Assembly (NCBI RefSeq): GCF_008704535.1
Contig: NZ_CP023701.1
Coordinates: 4,816,001-4,880,000, forward strand
DNA length: 64,000 bases
Source of the DNA: Streptomyces subrutilus
GTDB taxonomy: Bacteria > Actinomycetota > Actinomycetes > Streptomycetales > Streptomycetaceae
Reading direction: 5' to 3'
Shown here piece by piece: positions 8,266 through 15,666 of this stretch (its first letter is position 1; every line of letters starts with the position of its first letter). The notes beneath the pieces are model-generated. The model saw only the letters and a list, made by a program, of their open reading frames with translations, made no database searches and was not told where the DNA came from. The position numbers and the translations under genes are program-made.

Positions 8266-8712
8266 TCAGTCGTGCGGGGAGATCGAGTCGGAGGCGTGGC
8301 AGCCGCGGTGGTTTCCGGTGCCGGAGCGCGAATGCCGGCCGCGGTGCGCGGACGGGGTGCGGGCCTCCGCCGGGACCCGGGCCGCGGCCCGGTCGGTCTT
8401 CTCCGCGTAGCGCAGCATCGCCCGGCACGCGGCCGTCACGACGACCAGGCCGAGGGTCGCGACGGCCGCGCCGCCGAAGGAGGCCCCGTAGACGACGAGG
8501 ACCACGGGGACGAGCAGGCAGCTGAAGGCGGCCCAGCGTACGACGTCACCCGCGGGGTCGTCGTGGGGTCGTCCGGCGGGGTGCACGGACGGGTGAAAAC
8601 CGGATCGGTGCGACGGGGCGGATCGGGCGGGCGGCCGGGCGTGCGGCGGGGCGGGCGGGGCGGACTGGATCGGCTGAGCTGGCTGGACGGGGTGGACCGG
8701 ATGGCCGGGCAC
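8266..8712 (-). CDS. Small membrane protein of unknown function
   Basis: A 148-residue hypothetical protein. The first 60 residues are Pro/His/Arg-rich and cytoplasmic-looking. Two hydrophobic segments follow (VVRWAAFSCLLVPVVLVVYG and AAVATLGLVVVTAACRAML, about residues 63-105), then a basic Ser/Arg/His-rich tail. I choose GTG at 8712 because AGGGAG lies six bases upstream; an in-frame start at 8895 would add a long low-complexity region. It sits between adpA (same strand) and the divergent universal stress gene. I do not recognise the family beyond being a streptomycete DUF-like membrane protein. Confidence 0.6.
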   Translation of the reverse strand: MPGHPVHPVQPAQPIQSAPPAPPHARPPARSAPSHRSGFHPSVHPAGRPHDDPAGDVVRWAAFSCLLVPVVLVVYGASFGGAAVATLGLVVVTAACRAMLRYAEKTDRAAARVPAEARTPSAHRGRHSRSGTGNHRGCHASDSISPHD

Positions 8713-9034
8713 GGCGTACTCCCTGCGGGCTCTTCCTGGGCGGTCGGACGGCTGTCCAACGCCCGGCGCAGCGCGTCGGTCACTGCGCGCACGGGTGGCG
8801 CCGCCCCGACTCGTCACTGGCTGTAGGGGGCAGCGGCCATTGCCAAGGGGCGCTCGCTCCGGCATGCTCCCTGGGACGCTCTCCAAGGGCGGCATGCCCT
8901 GTGCAGGACAGGAGTGTCGCCGTACCCTGGTGGGTAGGGCTTGGGAAGATGCTTCCCGGACAGAGCTCCGTCACCCTGCGTCGCCGATTTCGTCCCCCTG
9001 TTGCTTCCTCCAAGGACCTCTCCGCCGAGACACC
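8713..9034. other. Intergenic region between divergent membrane-protein and usp genes
   Basis: About 320 bases with no convincing gene. A small inverted repeat TACCC-TGGT-GGGTA is at about 8923-8936. Promoters for both divergent genes must lie here, but no consensus element can be chosen safely. Confidence 0.4.
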
Positions 9035-9571
9035 ATGGCCGGTCACGAATTCTCCGAACCAGCGGACCGCAAGCGCAAACGCGTCGCCGCCGACCCCGCG
9101 TCGGCCGCGGACCTGCGCGCGGTGGAACAGACGCGCCTCCCCTGCGACCCGGCCTTCCGGCACGGCGTCGTCGTGGGATTCGACGGCTCCACGTCCAGTG
9201 AGCGGGCCCTCGCGTACGCGATCGGGATGGCGCGGCGCTCCGGCTCCGGTCTGATCATCGTCCACGTGGCCAACCGGCTGCCCACCACCGTGTGGGCCGG
9301 CTGCGAGCCGCCCGTGTTCGTGGACGTCCCGGACCACCGCACCGAGGTGCTCGGGCTGGAGCTCGCCTGCGCCGACTACCTGGCGGAAGTGCCATGGATC
9401 CTGGTCGAGCGGGGTGGGGACATCTGCCATGAGCTGGAGGAGGTCGGCCGGGAGTATTCGGCCGACGCCATCGTGGTGGGTTCCACCCACGGGATCGTCG
9501 GGCGGATCTTCGGTTCGGTGGCGGGCCGGCTGGCCAAGCGCGCACAGCGACCGGTCGTTGTCATTCCGTAA
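9035..9571 (+). CDS. Universal stress protein UspA family
   Basis: A 178-residue single-domain Usp protein. The core starts at about residue 43 with HGVVVGFDGSTSSERALAYA and ends with DAIVVGSTHGIVGRIFGSVAGRLAKRAQRPVVVIP. The terminal part carries the G-2x-G-9x-G-(S/T)-like ATP-binding signature (GSTHG...GSVAGRL), although the second glycine spacing is not perfect. The ATG at 9035 is selected because the similarity begins soon after it; a longer in-frame extension lies upstream. The gene is single and monocistronic. The family is linked to dormancy, hypoxia and stress survival in actinobacteria; no specific role can be read here. Confidence 0.88.
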   Translation: MAGHEFSEPADRKRKRVAADPASAADLRAVEQTRLPCDPAFRHGVVVGFDGSTSSERALAYAIGMARRSGSGLIIVHVANRLPTTVWAGCEPPVFVDVPDHRTEVLGLELACADYLAEVPWILVERGGDICHELEEVGREYSADAIVVGSTHGIVGRIFGSVAGRLAKRAQRPVVVIP

Positions 9572-9668
9572 TCGCGCGTCAGGCGATGGTGCGGTTGTGC
9601 ACCCGTGTAAAGGGTAGATAAACGCTGCTGGGACGCAGCACACAACTGCAGATCGAAGGGAGCCCGCC

Positions 9669-10238
9669 GTGGACAACGGTGTCTCTGCGGGAAGCACGGC
9701 CTCGACCTCGACCCTCGGGCACATCGCCCTGGGGCTCACCCTTCTCGCGTTCGGTATCGGCCACACCGGAGTGGTCGACGGCGTGAGCGCCGCCGGTTCC
9801 GTGGCGCTCGCGACCTACGTGGGCGGTGTCGCCCTCTTCGTCCTCGGGCTCCTCGCCTTCCGCGCCGGAGACGGCTTCGACGGCACCGCCTTCGCGGGCC
9901 TCGGCGCCTTCTGGTTCACCTGGGCCGCCGGAGCCGACGCGAAGGTCTCGGCGGACGCCGCCGGGACGTTCCTGCTCCTCTTCGCCCTGCTCGGGATCAC
10001 CCTCACCGCGGGCGCCGCGAGCGGGCTGTTCGGGCGGGGCGTCTACGGCCTGTTCACCCTCTCCCTGCTGCTCCTGGCGATCGGCGCCTTCGCCGACAGC
10101 GGGGTGCTCGGCAAGGCTGCGGGCTGGGTGGCCGCGGTCGCGGGGCTGCTGTCCTGGTACGGGGCGACCGCGGCCCTGGCGCACTGGCCGACGGCGCTCG
10201 GCAGGGGAGCGCGCCGCGAGGCGGTCGCCGCGGGCTGA
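9669..10238 (+). CDS. Acetate transporter, GPR1/FUN34/SatP family
   Basis: A 189-residue protein with six predicted membrane segments, the size and topology of the AceTr/SatP family that takes up acetate or succinate with protons. The family's N-terminal G-L/F-A-L-T-L motif region is visible (LGHIALGLTLLAFGIGHTGV), and the FWFTWAAGAD stretch corresponds to the second conserved block. It starts with GTG at 9669 preceded by GAAGGG. It is flanked by usp upstream and is convergent with glmS across a strong hairpin. The usual NPAPLGL signature is not strictly present, so the substrate is less certain than the family. Confidence 0.8.
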   Translation: MDNGVSAGSTASTSTLGHIALGLTLLAFGIGHTGVVDGVSAAGSVALATYVGGVALFVLGLLAFRAGDGFDGTAFAGLGAFWFTWAAGADAKVSADAAGTFLLLFALLGITLTAGAASGLFGRGVYGLFTLSLLLLAIGAFADSGVLGKAAGWVAAVAGLLSWYGATAALAHWPTALGRGARREAVAAG

Positions 10239-10250
10239 ACCCGTCACGAC

Positions 10251-10300
10251 GCACGAGGGCGGCGGCCCCCGGGAGTTCCCGGGGGCCGCCGCCCTCGTGC
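10251..10300. terminator. Bidirectional terminator between the acetate transporter and glmS
   Basis: GCACGAGGGCGGCGGCCCCC is the left half of a near-perfect stem of about 24 bp with a one- to two-base loop, lying between two convergent stops (10238 and 10327). Both strands have the GC-rich hairpin expected for a shared terminator. Confidence 0.88.
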
Positions 10301-10326
10301 GTGCGCACCGGTCGGTGGCCGGGGGA

Positions 10327-12144
10327 CTACTCGACGGTGACCGACTTCGCCAGGTTGCGCGGCTTGTCGATGTCCCGGCCCAGGGCCAGGGCGGTGTGGT
10401 AGGCCAGCAGTTGGAGCGGGATGCCCATCAGGATCGGGTCCAGCTCGTCCTCGTTCTTGGGCACGAGGATGGTGTGGTCGGCCTTCTCCTGCTCGCGGTG
10501 GGCGACGGCGAGGATGCGGCCGCTGCGGGCCTTGATCTCCTCCAGCGCCGCGCGGTTCTTCTCCAGCAGGTCGTCGTCCGGGACGATCGCCACGGTCGGC
10601 ATCGCCGGCTCGATGAGCGCCAGCGGACCGTGCTTGAGCTCGGAGGCGGGGTAGGCCTCGGCGTGGATGTAGGAGATCTCCTTGAGCTTCAGCGAGGCCT
10701 CCAGGGCCACGGGGTAGCCGCGCACCCGGCCGATGAACATCATCGACTTGGCCTCGGCGTACTCGGCCGCCAGCTTCTTGATCTCCTCCTCGCCCTCCAG
10801 GATCTCCTGGATCTGCGCGGGCAGCCTGCGCAGGCCCTCGATGATCCGCTTGCCGTCGGTGACCGACAGGTCGCGGATGCGGCCGAGGTGCACGGCGAGC
10901 AGGGCGAAGGCCACCACCGTGTTGGTGAAGCACTTGGTCGACACGACGCAGACCTCCGGGCCGGCGTGCACGTAGACGCCGCCGTCGGCCTCGCGGGCGA
11001 TGGCGGAGCCGACCACGTTGACCACGCCGAGCACGCGGGCGCCCTTGCGCTTGAGCTCCTGCACCGCCGCGAGCACGTCGTACGTCTCGCCGGACTGGGA
11101 GACGGCGACGTAGAGGGTGTCGGGGTCCACGACCGGGTTGCGGTAGCGGAACTCGGAGGCCGGCTCGGCGTCCGCGGGGATGCGGGCCATGCCCTCGATG
11201 AGTCCGGCGCCGATCATCCCGGCGTGGTAGGAGGTGCCGCAGCCCAGGATCTTCACCCGGCGGATGCCGCGCGCCTCGCGCGGGTCCAGGTTGAGCCCGC
11301 CCAGGTGCACGGTGCTGAACCGGTCGTCGATCCGGCCGCGCAGCACGCGGTCGACCGCGTCGGGCTGCTCGGAGATCTCCTTGTGCATGTAGGTGTCGTG
11401 GCCGCCCATGTCGTACGAGGCGGCCTCCCACTCCACGGTCTCCGGCGTCGCGGTGGTCGTGGCGCCGCTCGTCGTGTAGGTGCGGAAGTCGTCGGCCTTG
11501 AGGGTGGCCATCTCGCCGTCGCCGAGGGTCACGACCTGGCGGGTGTGGGCGACCAGGGCGGCGACGTCCGAGGCGACGAACATCTCCTTCTCGCCGATGC
11601 CCAGGACCACGGGGGAGCCGTTGCGGGCGACGACGATGCGGTCGGGGAAGTCGGCGTGCATGACGGCGATGCCGTAGGTGCCCTCGATCGCCTTGACCGC
11701 CTCGCGGACCTTCTCCTCCAGGGAGTCGGCCTGGGCGCGGGCGACCAGGTGCACGATGACCTCGGTGTCGGTCTCCGAGACGAAGACGACCCCGTCTGCC
11801 TCCAGCTTGGCGCGCAGCTCGGAGGCGTTGTCCACGATGCCGTTGTGGACGACGGCCACCTTGTTGTCGGCGTCCAGGTGCGGGTGCGAGTTGATGTCGC
11901 TCGGGGCGCCGTGGGTGGCCCAGCGGGTGTGGGCGATGCCGGTGGTGCCGGCGAACCGCTTGGGGACGCGGGACTCCAGCTCGCGGACGCGTCCCTTGGC
12001 CTTGACCACCTTCAGCGCGGTGGCCTTGGGGCTGTTGACCACGATGCCCGCGGAGTCGTAGCCGCGGTACTCCAGCCGCTGCAGGCCCTCCAGCAGCAGC
12101 GGTGCCACGTCACGCCTGCCGATGTACCCCACGATTCCGCACAT
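10327..12144 (-). CDS. glmS: Glucosamine-fructose-6-phosphate aminotransferase (isomerising)
   Basis: A 605-residue enzyme making glucosamine-6-phosphate from fructose-6-phosphate and glutamine for peptidoglycan and amino-sugar synthesis. It begins MCGIVGYIG, so the nucleophilic Cys is exposed after Met removal. The glutaminase domain covers about 1-215, followed by two SIS sugar-isomerase domains (GCGTSYHAGMIG and FIGRVRGYPVALEASLKLKE), and ends with KSVTVE, the usual C-terminus. AGGAGG lies upstream of the ATG. It is followed at the 5' side by a small conserved gene, and nearby genes for hexosaminidase suggest amino-sugar recycling. Streptomycetes often have two glmS copies; this resembles the one near adpA in S. 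coelicolor. Confidence 0.97.
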   Translation of the reverse strand: MCGIVGYIGRRDVAPLLLEGLQRLEYRGYDSAGIVVNSPKATALKVVKAKGRVRELESRVPKRFAGTTGIAHTRWATHGAPSDINSHPHLDADNKVAVVHNGIVDNASELRAKLEADGVVFVSETDTEVIVHLVARAQADSLEEKVREAVKAIEGTYGIAVMHADFPDRIVVARNGSPVVLGIGEKEMFVASDVAALVAHTRQVVTLGDGEMATLKADDFRTYTTSGATTTATPETVEWEAASYDMGGHDTYMHKEISEQPDAVDRVLRGRIDDRFSTVHLGGLNLDPREARGIRRVKILGCGTSYHAGMIGAGLIEGMARIPADAEPASEFRYRNPVVDPDTLYVAVSQSGETYDVLAAVQELKRKGARVLGVVNVVGSAIAREADGGVYVHAGPEVCVVSTKCFTNTVVAFALLAVHLGRIRDLSVTDGKRIIEGLRRLPAQIQEILEGEEEIKKLAAEYAEAKSMMFIGRVRGYPVALEASLKLKEISYIHAEAYPASELKHGPLALIEPAMPTVAIVPDDDLLEKNRAALEEIKARSGRILAVAHREQEKADHTILVPKNEDELDPILMGIPLQLLAYHTALALGRDIDKPRNLAKSVTVE

Positions 12145-12179
12145 ACGGTTCTGCCCCTCCTGAAGTTCGGTTTCCGTGC

Positions 12180-12455
12180 TCAGCCGTAGACGATGCGGCG
12201 CAGCTGCCGGAGCGAGAGCTCCGGGGGCGCCACGGCGCGGTGCGGCAGCTCGGCCGCGATCCGCTCGAAGATCTCCGCGTTCACCGCTCCGCCGGACTGC
12301 AGCTCGCGGTGGCGGCGGCGGACGAACTCCTCGGTCGTCTCGTCGAAGTACGCCAGCACGTCGAGCACCACCCGGGCGGCCTCGCCGCGCTGGAGCGCGG
12401 TGCTGCGCACCAGGTGGTCGACGAGGTCGTCATGCGACGGGCGGCGATCGAGCAC
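12180..12455 (-). CDS. Small conserved protein upstream of glmS
   Basis: A 91-residue alpha-helical soluble protein starting at GTG 12455 (VLDRRPSHDDLVDHLVRSTA) and ending LSLRQLRRIVYG. It has no membrane segment and no recognisable catalytic motif. It is 36 bases upstream of glmS on the same strand and probably cotranscribed with it. The residue pattern (ALQRGEAARVVLDVLAYFDE, FVRRRHRELQ) looks like a helical regulatory or adaptor protein; I recall a similar small gene at this place in S. coelicolor. The start is uncertain because no good ribosome site precedes it; a perfect inverted repeat sits 36 bases upstream. Confidence 0.7.
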   Translation of the reverse strand: MLDRRPSHDDLVDHLVRSTALQRGEAARVVLDVLAYFDETTEEFVRRRHRELQSGGAVNAEIFERIAAELPHRAVAPPELSLRQLRRIVYG

Positions 12456-12490
12456 TCGTAGATACTGGCGGCTGGTGCGATCGAATGCAA

Positions 12491-12518
12491 AGATCCTGCC
12501 CGGAATCGGGCAGGATCT
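12491..12518. repeat. Perfect 12-bp inverted repeat with GAAT loop
   Basis: AGATCCTGCCCG and CGGGCAGGATCT flank GAAT. The element is 36 bases before the start of the small glmS-linked gene and lacks a T-tract on either side, so an operator or a leader hairpin is more likely than a terminator. Confidence 0.7.
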
Positions 12519-12765
12519 CGCTGGTCTGGACCAAGGAGAGGGCGGGGAGCGGTCAGAAGAGCCGAAGAACGAACTGCTCGGCCGCCCCGAACCCGTCCGA
12601 GGTGAGGACCCCCGACCGGTTGCGGCTCCCCGAGCTCGCGCGGCGGCCCGGCCCCGTCGTCGCGGCCGGGAACGAAGCGCGGCGGGTCCCTGTCGAAGGT
12701 CCGCGTGCCGTCCTTCCGGATGATTTCCGCCGTCCGACGATTCGCGCACCGGCCAGGGTGGCCGG

Positions 12766-12781
12766 TTGGGTCTATACCTGG
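12766..12781. promoter_or_regulatory. Possible DasR (dre) site and -10 element of the hexosaminidase gene
   Basis: TTGGGTCTATACCTGG resembles the DasR response element ACTGGTCTAGACCACT in its core (GGTCTA, ACC), matching 9 of 16 positions. DasR controls chitin and N-acetylglucosamine genes, so a GH20 gene is a fitting target. The TATACC inside it lies about 7 bases before the ATG, which would give a leaderless transcript. Confidence 0.35.
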
Positions 12782-12785
12782 GCTC

Positions 12786-14375
12786 ATGAGAGTCCTGCGA
12801 CGCACGCTCGGCACCCTCCTCGCCCTCGGCGCCCTCGGCGCGGCGGCCTCCTGTACCGACGCCCGCGGCGACGACGCCAGGCCCGGCGACGATCCGCCCG
12901 CCGCCCTCGCCCCCTTCGAACGGCTGCTGCCCGCCCCGGTGTCGGCCCGCGCGGAGGGACCCGGCTACCCCTTCGGCCCCGGCACGGTCATCCGTACCGG
13001 CCCGGACCCCGACCAGGAGGTCCGGCGGGTCGGGGAGATCCTCGCCGAACAGCTGCGCGGCCCGACCGGGCTGCCGCTGCCGGTGGTCGACGGGGCGGAC
13101 GGGGACGGGGTGCGGCTGCGGCTCGACGGGGACGCCGAGGGCGTGGGCGACGAGGGCTACCGGCTGGAGTCGACCCCGGGCGGGGTCACCCTCACCGCGC
13201 GCAGCGCGGCCGGGCTCTTCCACGCCGGCCAGACGCTGCGGCAGTTGCTGCCGGCGGCGGGCCCGGGCACCGTACCGGGCGGGACGGTCACCGACCGGCC
13301 GCGGTTCGCCTACCGCGGCGCGATGGTCGACATCGCCCGGCACTTCTTCACGGTGGAGCAGGTCAAGCGGTACGTGGACCAGCTCGCCCAGTACAAGGTC
13401 AACACGCTGCACGTGCACCTCACCGACGACCAGGGCTGGCGCCTGGCGGTGGACTCCTGGCCGCGCCTCGCCGCGTACGGCGGCGGCAGCGAGGTGGGCG
13501 GCGGACCGGGCGGGCACTGGACGAAGGAGGAGTACCGCGAGCTCGTGCGCTACGCGGGCCGGCGGTACGTGGACGTGGTCCCGGAGATCGACATGCCGGG
13601 CCACGTGAACGCGGCGCTGGCCTCCTACCCGGAGCTGACCTGCGACGGGAAGGCGCCCGCGCGCTACACCGGGATCAAGGTCGGCTTCAGCTCGCTGTGC
13701 GTCGGCAAGGAGCGGACGTACGAGTTCGTCGACCAGGTGCTCGGGGAGCTCGCCGAGCTGACCCCGGGCCGCTACCTGCACATCGGCGGCGACGAGGCCC
13801 ACTCGACCCCGGCCGCGGACTACGCCGCCTTCATGGACCGGGCGCAGGAGGTCGTCGGACGGCACGGCAAGACGGTGGTCGCCTGGCACCAGCTGGCCTC
13901 CGCCCGGCCCGCCCCGGACGCGGTGCTCCAGTACTGGGGCCACGACCGGACCCCGGCCGCCGACAAGGCGGCCGTCGTCGCGGCGGCGAAGGCCGGGCAC
14001 CCGGTGATCCTGTCGCCGGCCGACCGGCTGTACCTGGACATGAAGTACGACGCGGCGACGAAGCCGGGGCTGGCGTGGGCCGGGCTGGTCCCGGTGAAGC
14101 GGGCGTACTCCTGGGACCCGGGGGCCTACCTGGCCGGGCTGCCGGAGAGCGCGGTGCTCGGGGTCGAGGCCGCGCTGTGGACCGAGAACGTCGCGAACCG
14201 GGCCGACTGGGAGCTGATGGCCTTCCCGCGCGTGCTCGGCCTCGCGGAGCTGGGCTGGTCCCCGGCCGGCGCCCTGGACTGGGCGTCGTACGGCCGGCGG
14301 CTGGCTGCGCAGGGCCCGCGGCTGGAGGCGCAGGGCATCGGGTACTTCCGGGCGCCGGACGTGCCGTGGAGCTGA
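12786..14375 (+). CDS. Secreted GH20 beta-N-acetylhexosaminidase (lipoprotein)
   Basis: A 529-residue exported family 20 hexosaminidase releasing N-acetylglucosamine from chitobiose or cell-wall fragments. The ATG at 12786 gives a signal peptide (MRVLRRTLGTLLALGALGAA) with lipobox AASC, implying a lipid anchor. A GH20 N-terminal domain spans about 45-170 and the TIM barrel starts at RFAYRGAMVDIARHFF. The catalytic pair is in HIGGDEAH (D336, E337), used in substrate-assisted catalysis. Later conserved blocks are VVAWHQL, YWGHD and ALWTENV. No good Shine-Dalgarno sequence precedes the ATG. Location near glmS and a possible dre site fit amino-sugar salvage. Confidence 0.93.
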   Translation: MRVLRRTLGTLLALGALGAAASCTDARGDDARPGDDPPAALAPFERLLPAPVSARAEGPGYPFGPGTVIRTGPDPDQEVRRVGEILAEQLRGPTGLPLPVVDGADGDGVRLRLDGDAEGVGDEGYRLESTPGGVTLTARSAAGLFHAGQTLRQLLPAAGPGTVPGGTVTDRPRFAYRGAMVDIARHFFTVEQVKRYVDQLAQYKVNTLHVHLTDDQGWRLAVDSWPRLAAYGGGSEVGGGPGGHWTKEEYRELVRYAGRRYVDVVPEIDMPGHVNAALASYPELTCDGKAPARYTGIKVGFSSLCVGKERTYEFVDQVLGELAELTPGRYLHIGGDEAHSTPAADYAAFMDRAQEVVGRHGKTVVAWHQLASARPAPDAVLQYWGHDRTPAADKAAVVAAAKAGHPVILSPADRLYLDMKYDAATKPGLAWAGLVPVKRAYSWDPGAYLAGLPESAVLGVEAALWTENVANRADWELMAFPRVLGLAELGWSPAGALDWASYGRRLAAQGPRLEAQGIGYFRAPDVPWS

Positions 14376-14423
14376 GCGGCCGCGTCCCGGTGGCCAGTGG
14401 CCGGGCGGCGGTTCCGAGGGACC

Positions 14424-14645
14424 GAGGCAGGACAGCCGGAACTCCTCCGCGAACAGGTCGTAGCGCTCGTAGCGCTCCGCCGGCTGCGGCATCGACTGCT
14501 GGTAGGCGCGGGCGCGGTCGGCGGGTTCCTCGCGCATGGAGGAGGCGTGGTCCAGGCCCGCGCCGGCCGTGAAGGTGGAGACGTCCTTGCGGGCGGCCAC
14601 CCACGCCAGGTGCACGGGGCTCGCCGCCTCCGGGGCGTACGCGCG
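14424..14645 (-). pseudogene. desD: Remnant of desD (desferrioxamine synthetase), internally deleted
   Basis: The minus strand encodes about 73 residues matching two separate parts of DesD, an IucA/IucC-type NIS synthetase. The first part (YAPEAASPVHLAWVAARKD, then STFTAGAGLD) corresponds to the central N-terminal half. It is joined after REE to RARAYQQSMPQPAERYERYD and LFAEEFRLSCL, which is the DesD C-terminal region. The sequence then leaves the DesD frame before the final NRLQL segment and runs into the hexosaminidase 3' flank. A normal DesD has roughly 600 residues, so most of the gene is gone. The order desE, desF, remnant desD, hexosaminidase is exactly what deletion of desABC and most of desD would leave. 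The comparison is from memory of the family and not from a search. Confidence 0.8.
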
Positions 14646-14656
14646 CGGAGAAGGGC

Positions 14657-14685
14657 AAGGGCCCCGGCGTCGTGCCGGGGCCCTT
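14657..14685. terminator. GC-rich hairpin downstream of desF
   Basis: AAGGGCCCCGGC and GCCGGGGCCCTT form a 12-bp perfect stem with a five-base loop. It lies between the desF stop (14718) and the desD remnant, and would terminate desE-desF transcription. Confidence 0.8.
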
Positions 14686-14717
14686 CTCGGTGCCCGCTCC
14701 GTGCGCGGGCGGACGCG

Positions 14718-15617
14718 CTACAGCTCGGAGGCCGGGTCCTCGCTGGGCGCCCTGCCCGCGGAGGCCTCGGCGAGGAGCTGCTCCTCGCTGGCGCCGAGGC
14801 GCCAGTAGCCGGTGAAGCGCACGCGCCGGCGGTCCACGGCGCGGTCCCGCACGAAGTGGCGGCGCACCGCGCGGACGGTGCCGGCCTCGCCGGCGAGCCA
14901 GACGTACGGGCCCTCGGACCGGGGCGGTTCGGCCGCGCGCAGCACGTCAAGCACCCGTTCGGCCCGGTCGCGGCCGGCTCCCTCGCGCACGATCCAGGTG
15001 ATGTCGGCGTCGGCGGGCGTCGCGAGGGCGAGCCGGTCCTGCGCGTGCGGCACCTCGAACCAGGCCCGCACCCGGGCGTCCGCGGGCAGCCGTTCCAGGA
15101 TCGCGGCGGCCGCCGGGAGGGCGGTCTCGTCCGCGTACAGGAAGAGCGCGTCGGTGCCGGGCGGCGGCTGGAACCGCACGGACTTGTTCTCCGCGACGGC
15201 CGGGCCGATCGCCAGGACGCGGTGGCCGGCGGCCGCCCGGCCCGCCCAGCGGGAGGCGGGGGAGGCGTCCCCGTGCAGGACGAAGTCGATGTCGACCTCG
15301 TCCCCGCCGCCGGGGCCGCGGCGCTGCTCGCGCACGGTGTAGGACCGCATGACCGGGCGCTGCTCCGGCGGCATCGCGCGCCAGGCGGCGAACCAGGTGT
15401 CCCCGGCGGTCGACGGGAGCTCGGTGTGCTCCCGGTGGGCCGGCGGCAGGAAGAGCGAGAGGCTCTGGTCGAAGCCGCCGGAACGGAAGGCCGCGAGCGA
15501 CTCCCCGCCGAACGTCACCCGCAGGAACGAGCGGCCCAGGCGCCGGGTGCGGAGCACCTCCAGCGCGAAGAAGCGGAAGTGCGCGACGGCCGGGGCGCCG
15601 GGTGCGGTGGCGGTCAT
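14718..15617 (-). CDS. desF: Siderophore-interacting FAD protein (ferri-siderophore reductase), DesF type
   Basis: A 299-residue cytoplasmic SIP/ViuB-family flavin reductase that should release iron from imported ferrioxamine by NAD(P)H-dependent reduction. The FAD-binding motif is RPVMRSYTVRE (R-x-Y-T), followed by the 9-siderophore-interacting domain (DEVDIDFVLHGDASPASRWA, GPAVAENK) and the C-terminal domain ending TGYWRLGASEEQL. ATG at 15617 has a G-rich ribosome site upstream. It is 50 bases downstream of desE on the same strand and probably cotranscribed under the iron box. Intact in spite of the loss of desABC. Confidence 0.9.
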   Translation of the reverse strand: MTATAPGAPAVAHFRFFALEVLRTRRLGRSFLRVTFGGESLAAFRSGGFDQSLSLFLPPAHREHTELPSTAGDTWFAAWRAMPPEQRPVMRSYTVREQRRGPGGGDEVDIDFVLHGDASPASRWAGRAAAGHRVLAIGPAVAENKSVRFQPPPGTDALFLYADETALPAAAAILERLPADARVRAWFEVPHAQDRLALATPADADITWIVREGAGRDRAERVLDVLRAAEPPRSEGPYVWLAGEAGTVRAVRRHFVRDRAVDRRRVRFTGYWRLGASEEQLLAEASAGRAPSEDPASEL

Positions 15618-15666
15618 GCGGAGAGTCCCCCCTCGGGTCGGTTCCGGCGCCGGGCGGCGCCGGGGG

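Larger units (their letters stand above)
12456..12785. other. Gene-free region between the glmS operon and the hexosaminidase gene
   Basis: About 330 bases between divergent genes. It contains a perfect 12-bp inverted repeat (12491-12518) and a DasR-like dyad near the hexosaminidase start (12766-12781). Plus-strand frames here are shadows without homology. Confidence 0.5.

Noticed and set aside
12786..14375. Longer hexosaminidase starting at 12705
   Set aside because: The extra 27 residues contain no homology and would place the signal peptide internally; ATG 12786 gives a proper lipoprotein signal.
12176..14572. Plus-strand frame of 798 codons across the hexosaminidase
   Set aside because: Shadow of the GH20 gene in another frame; Arg-rich without domain.
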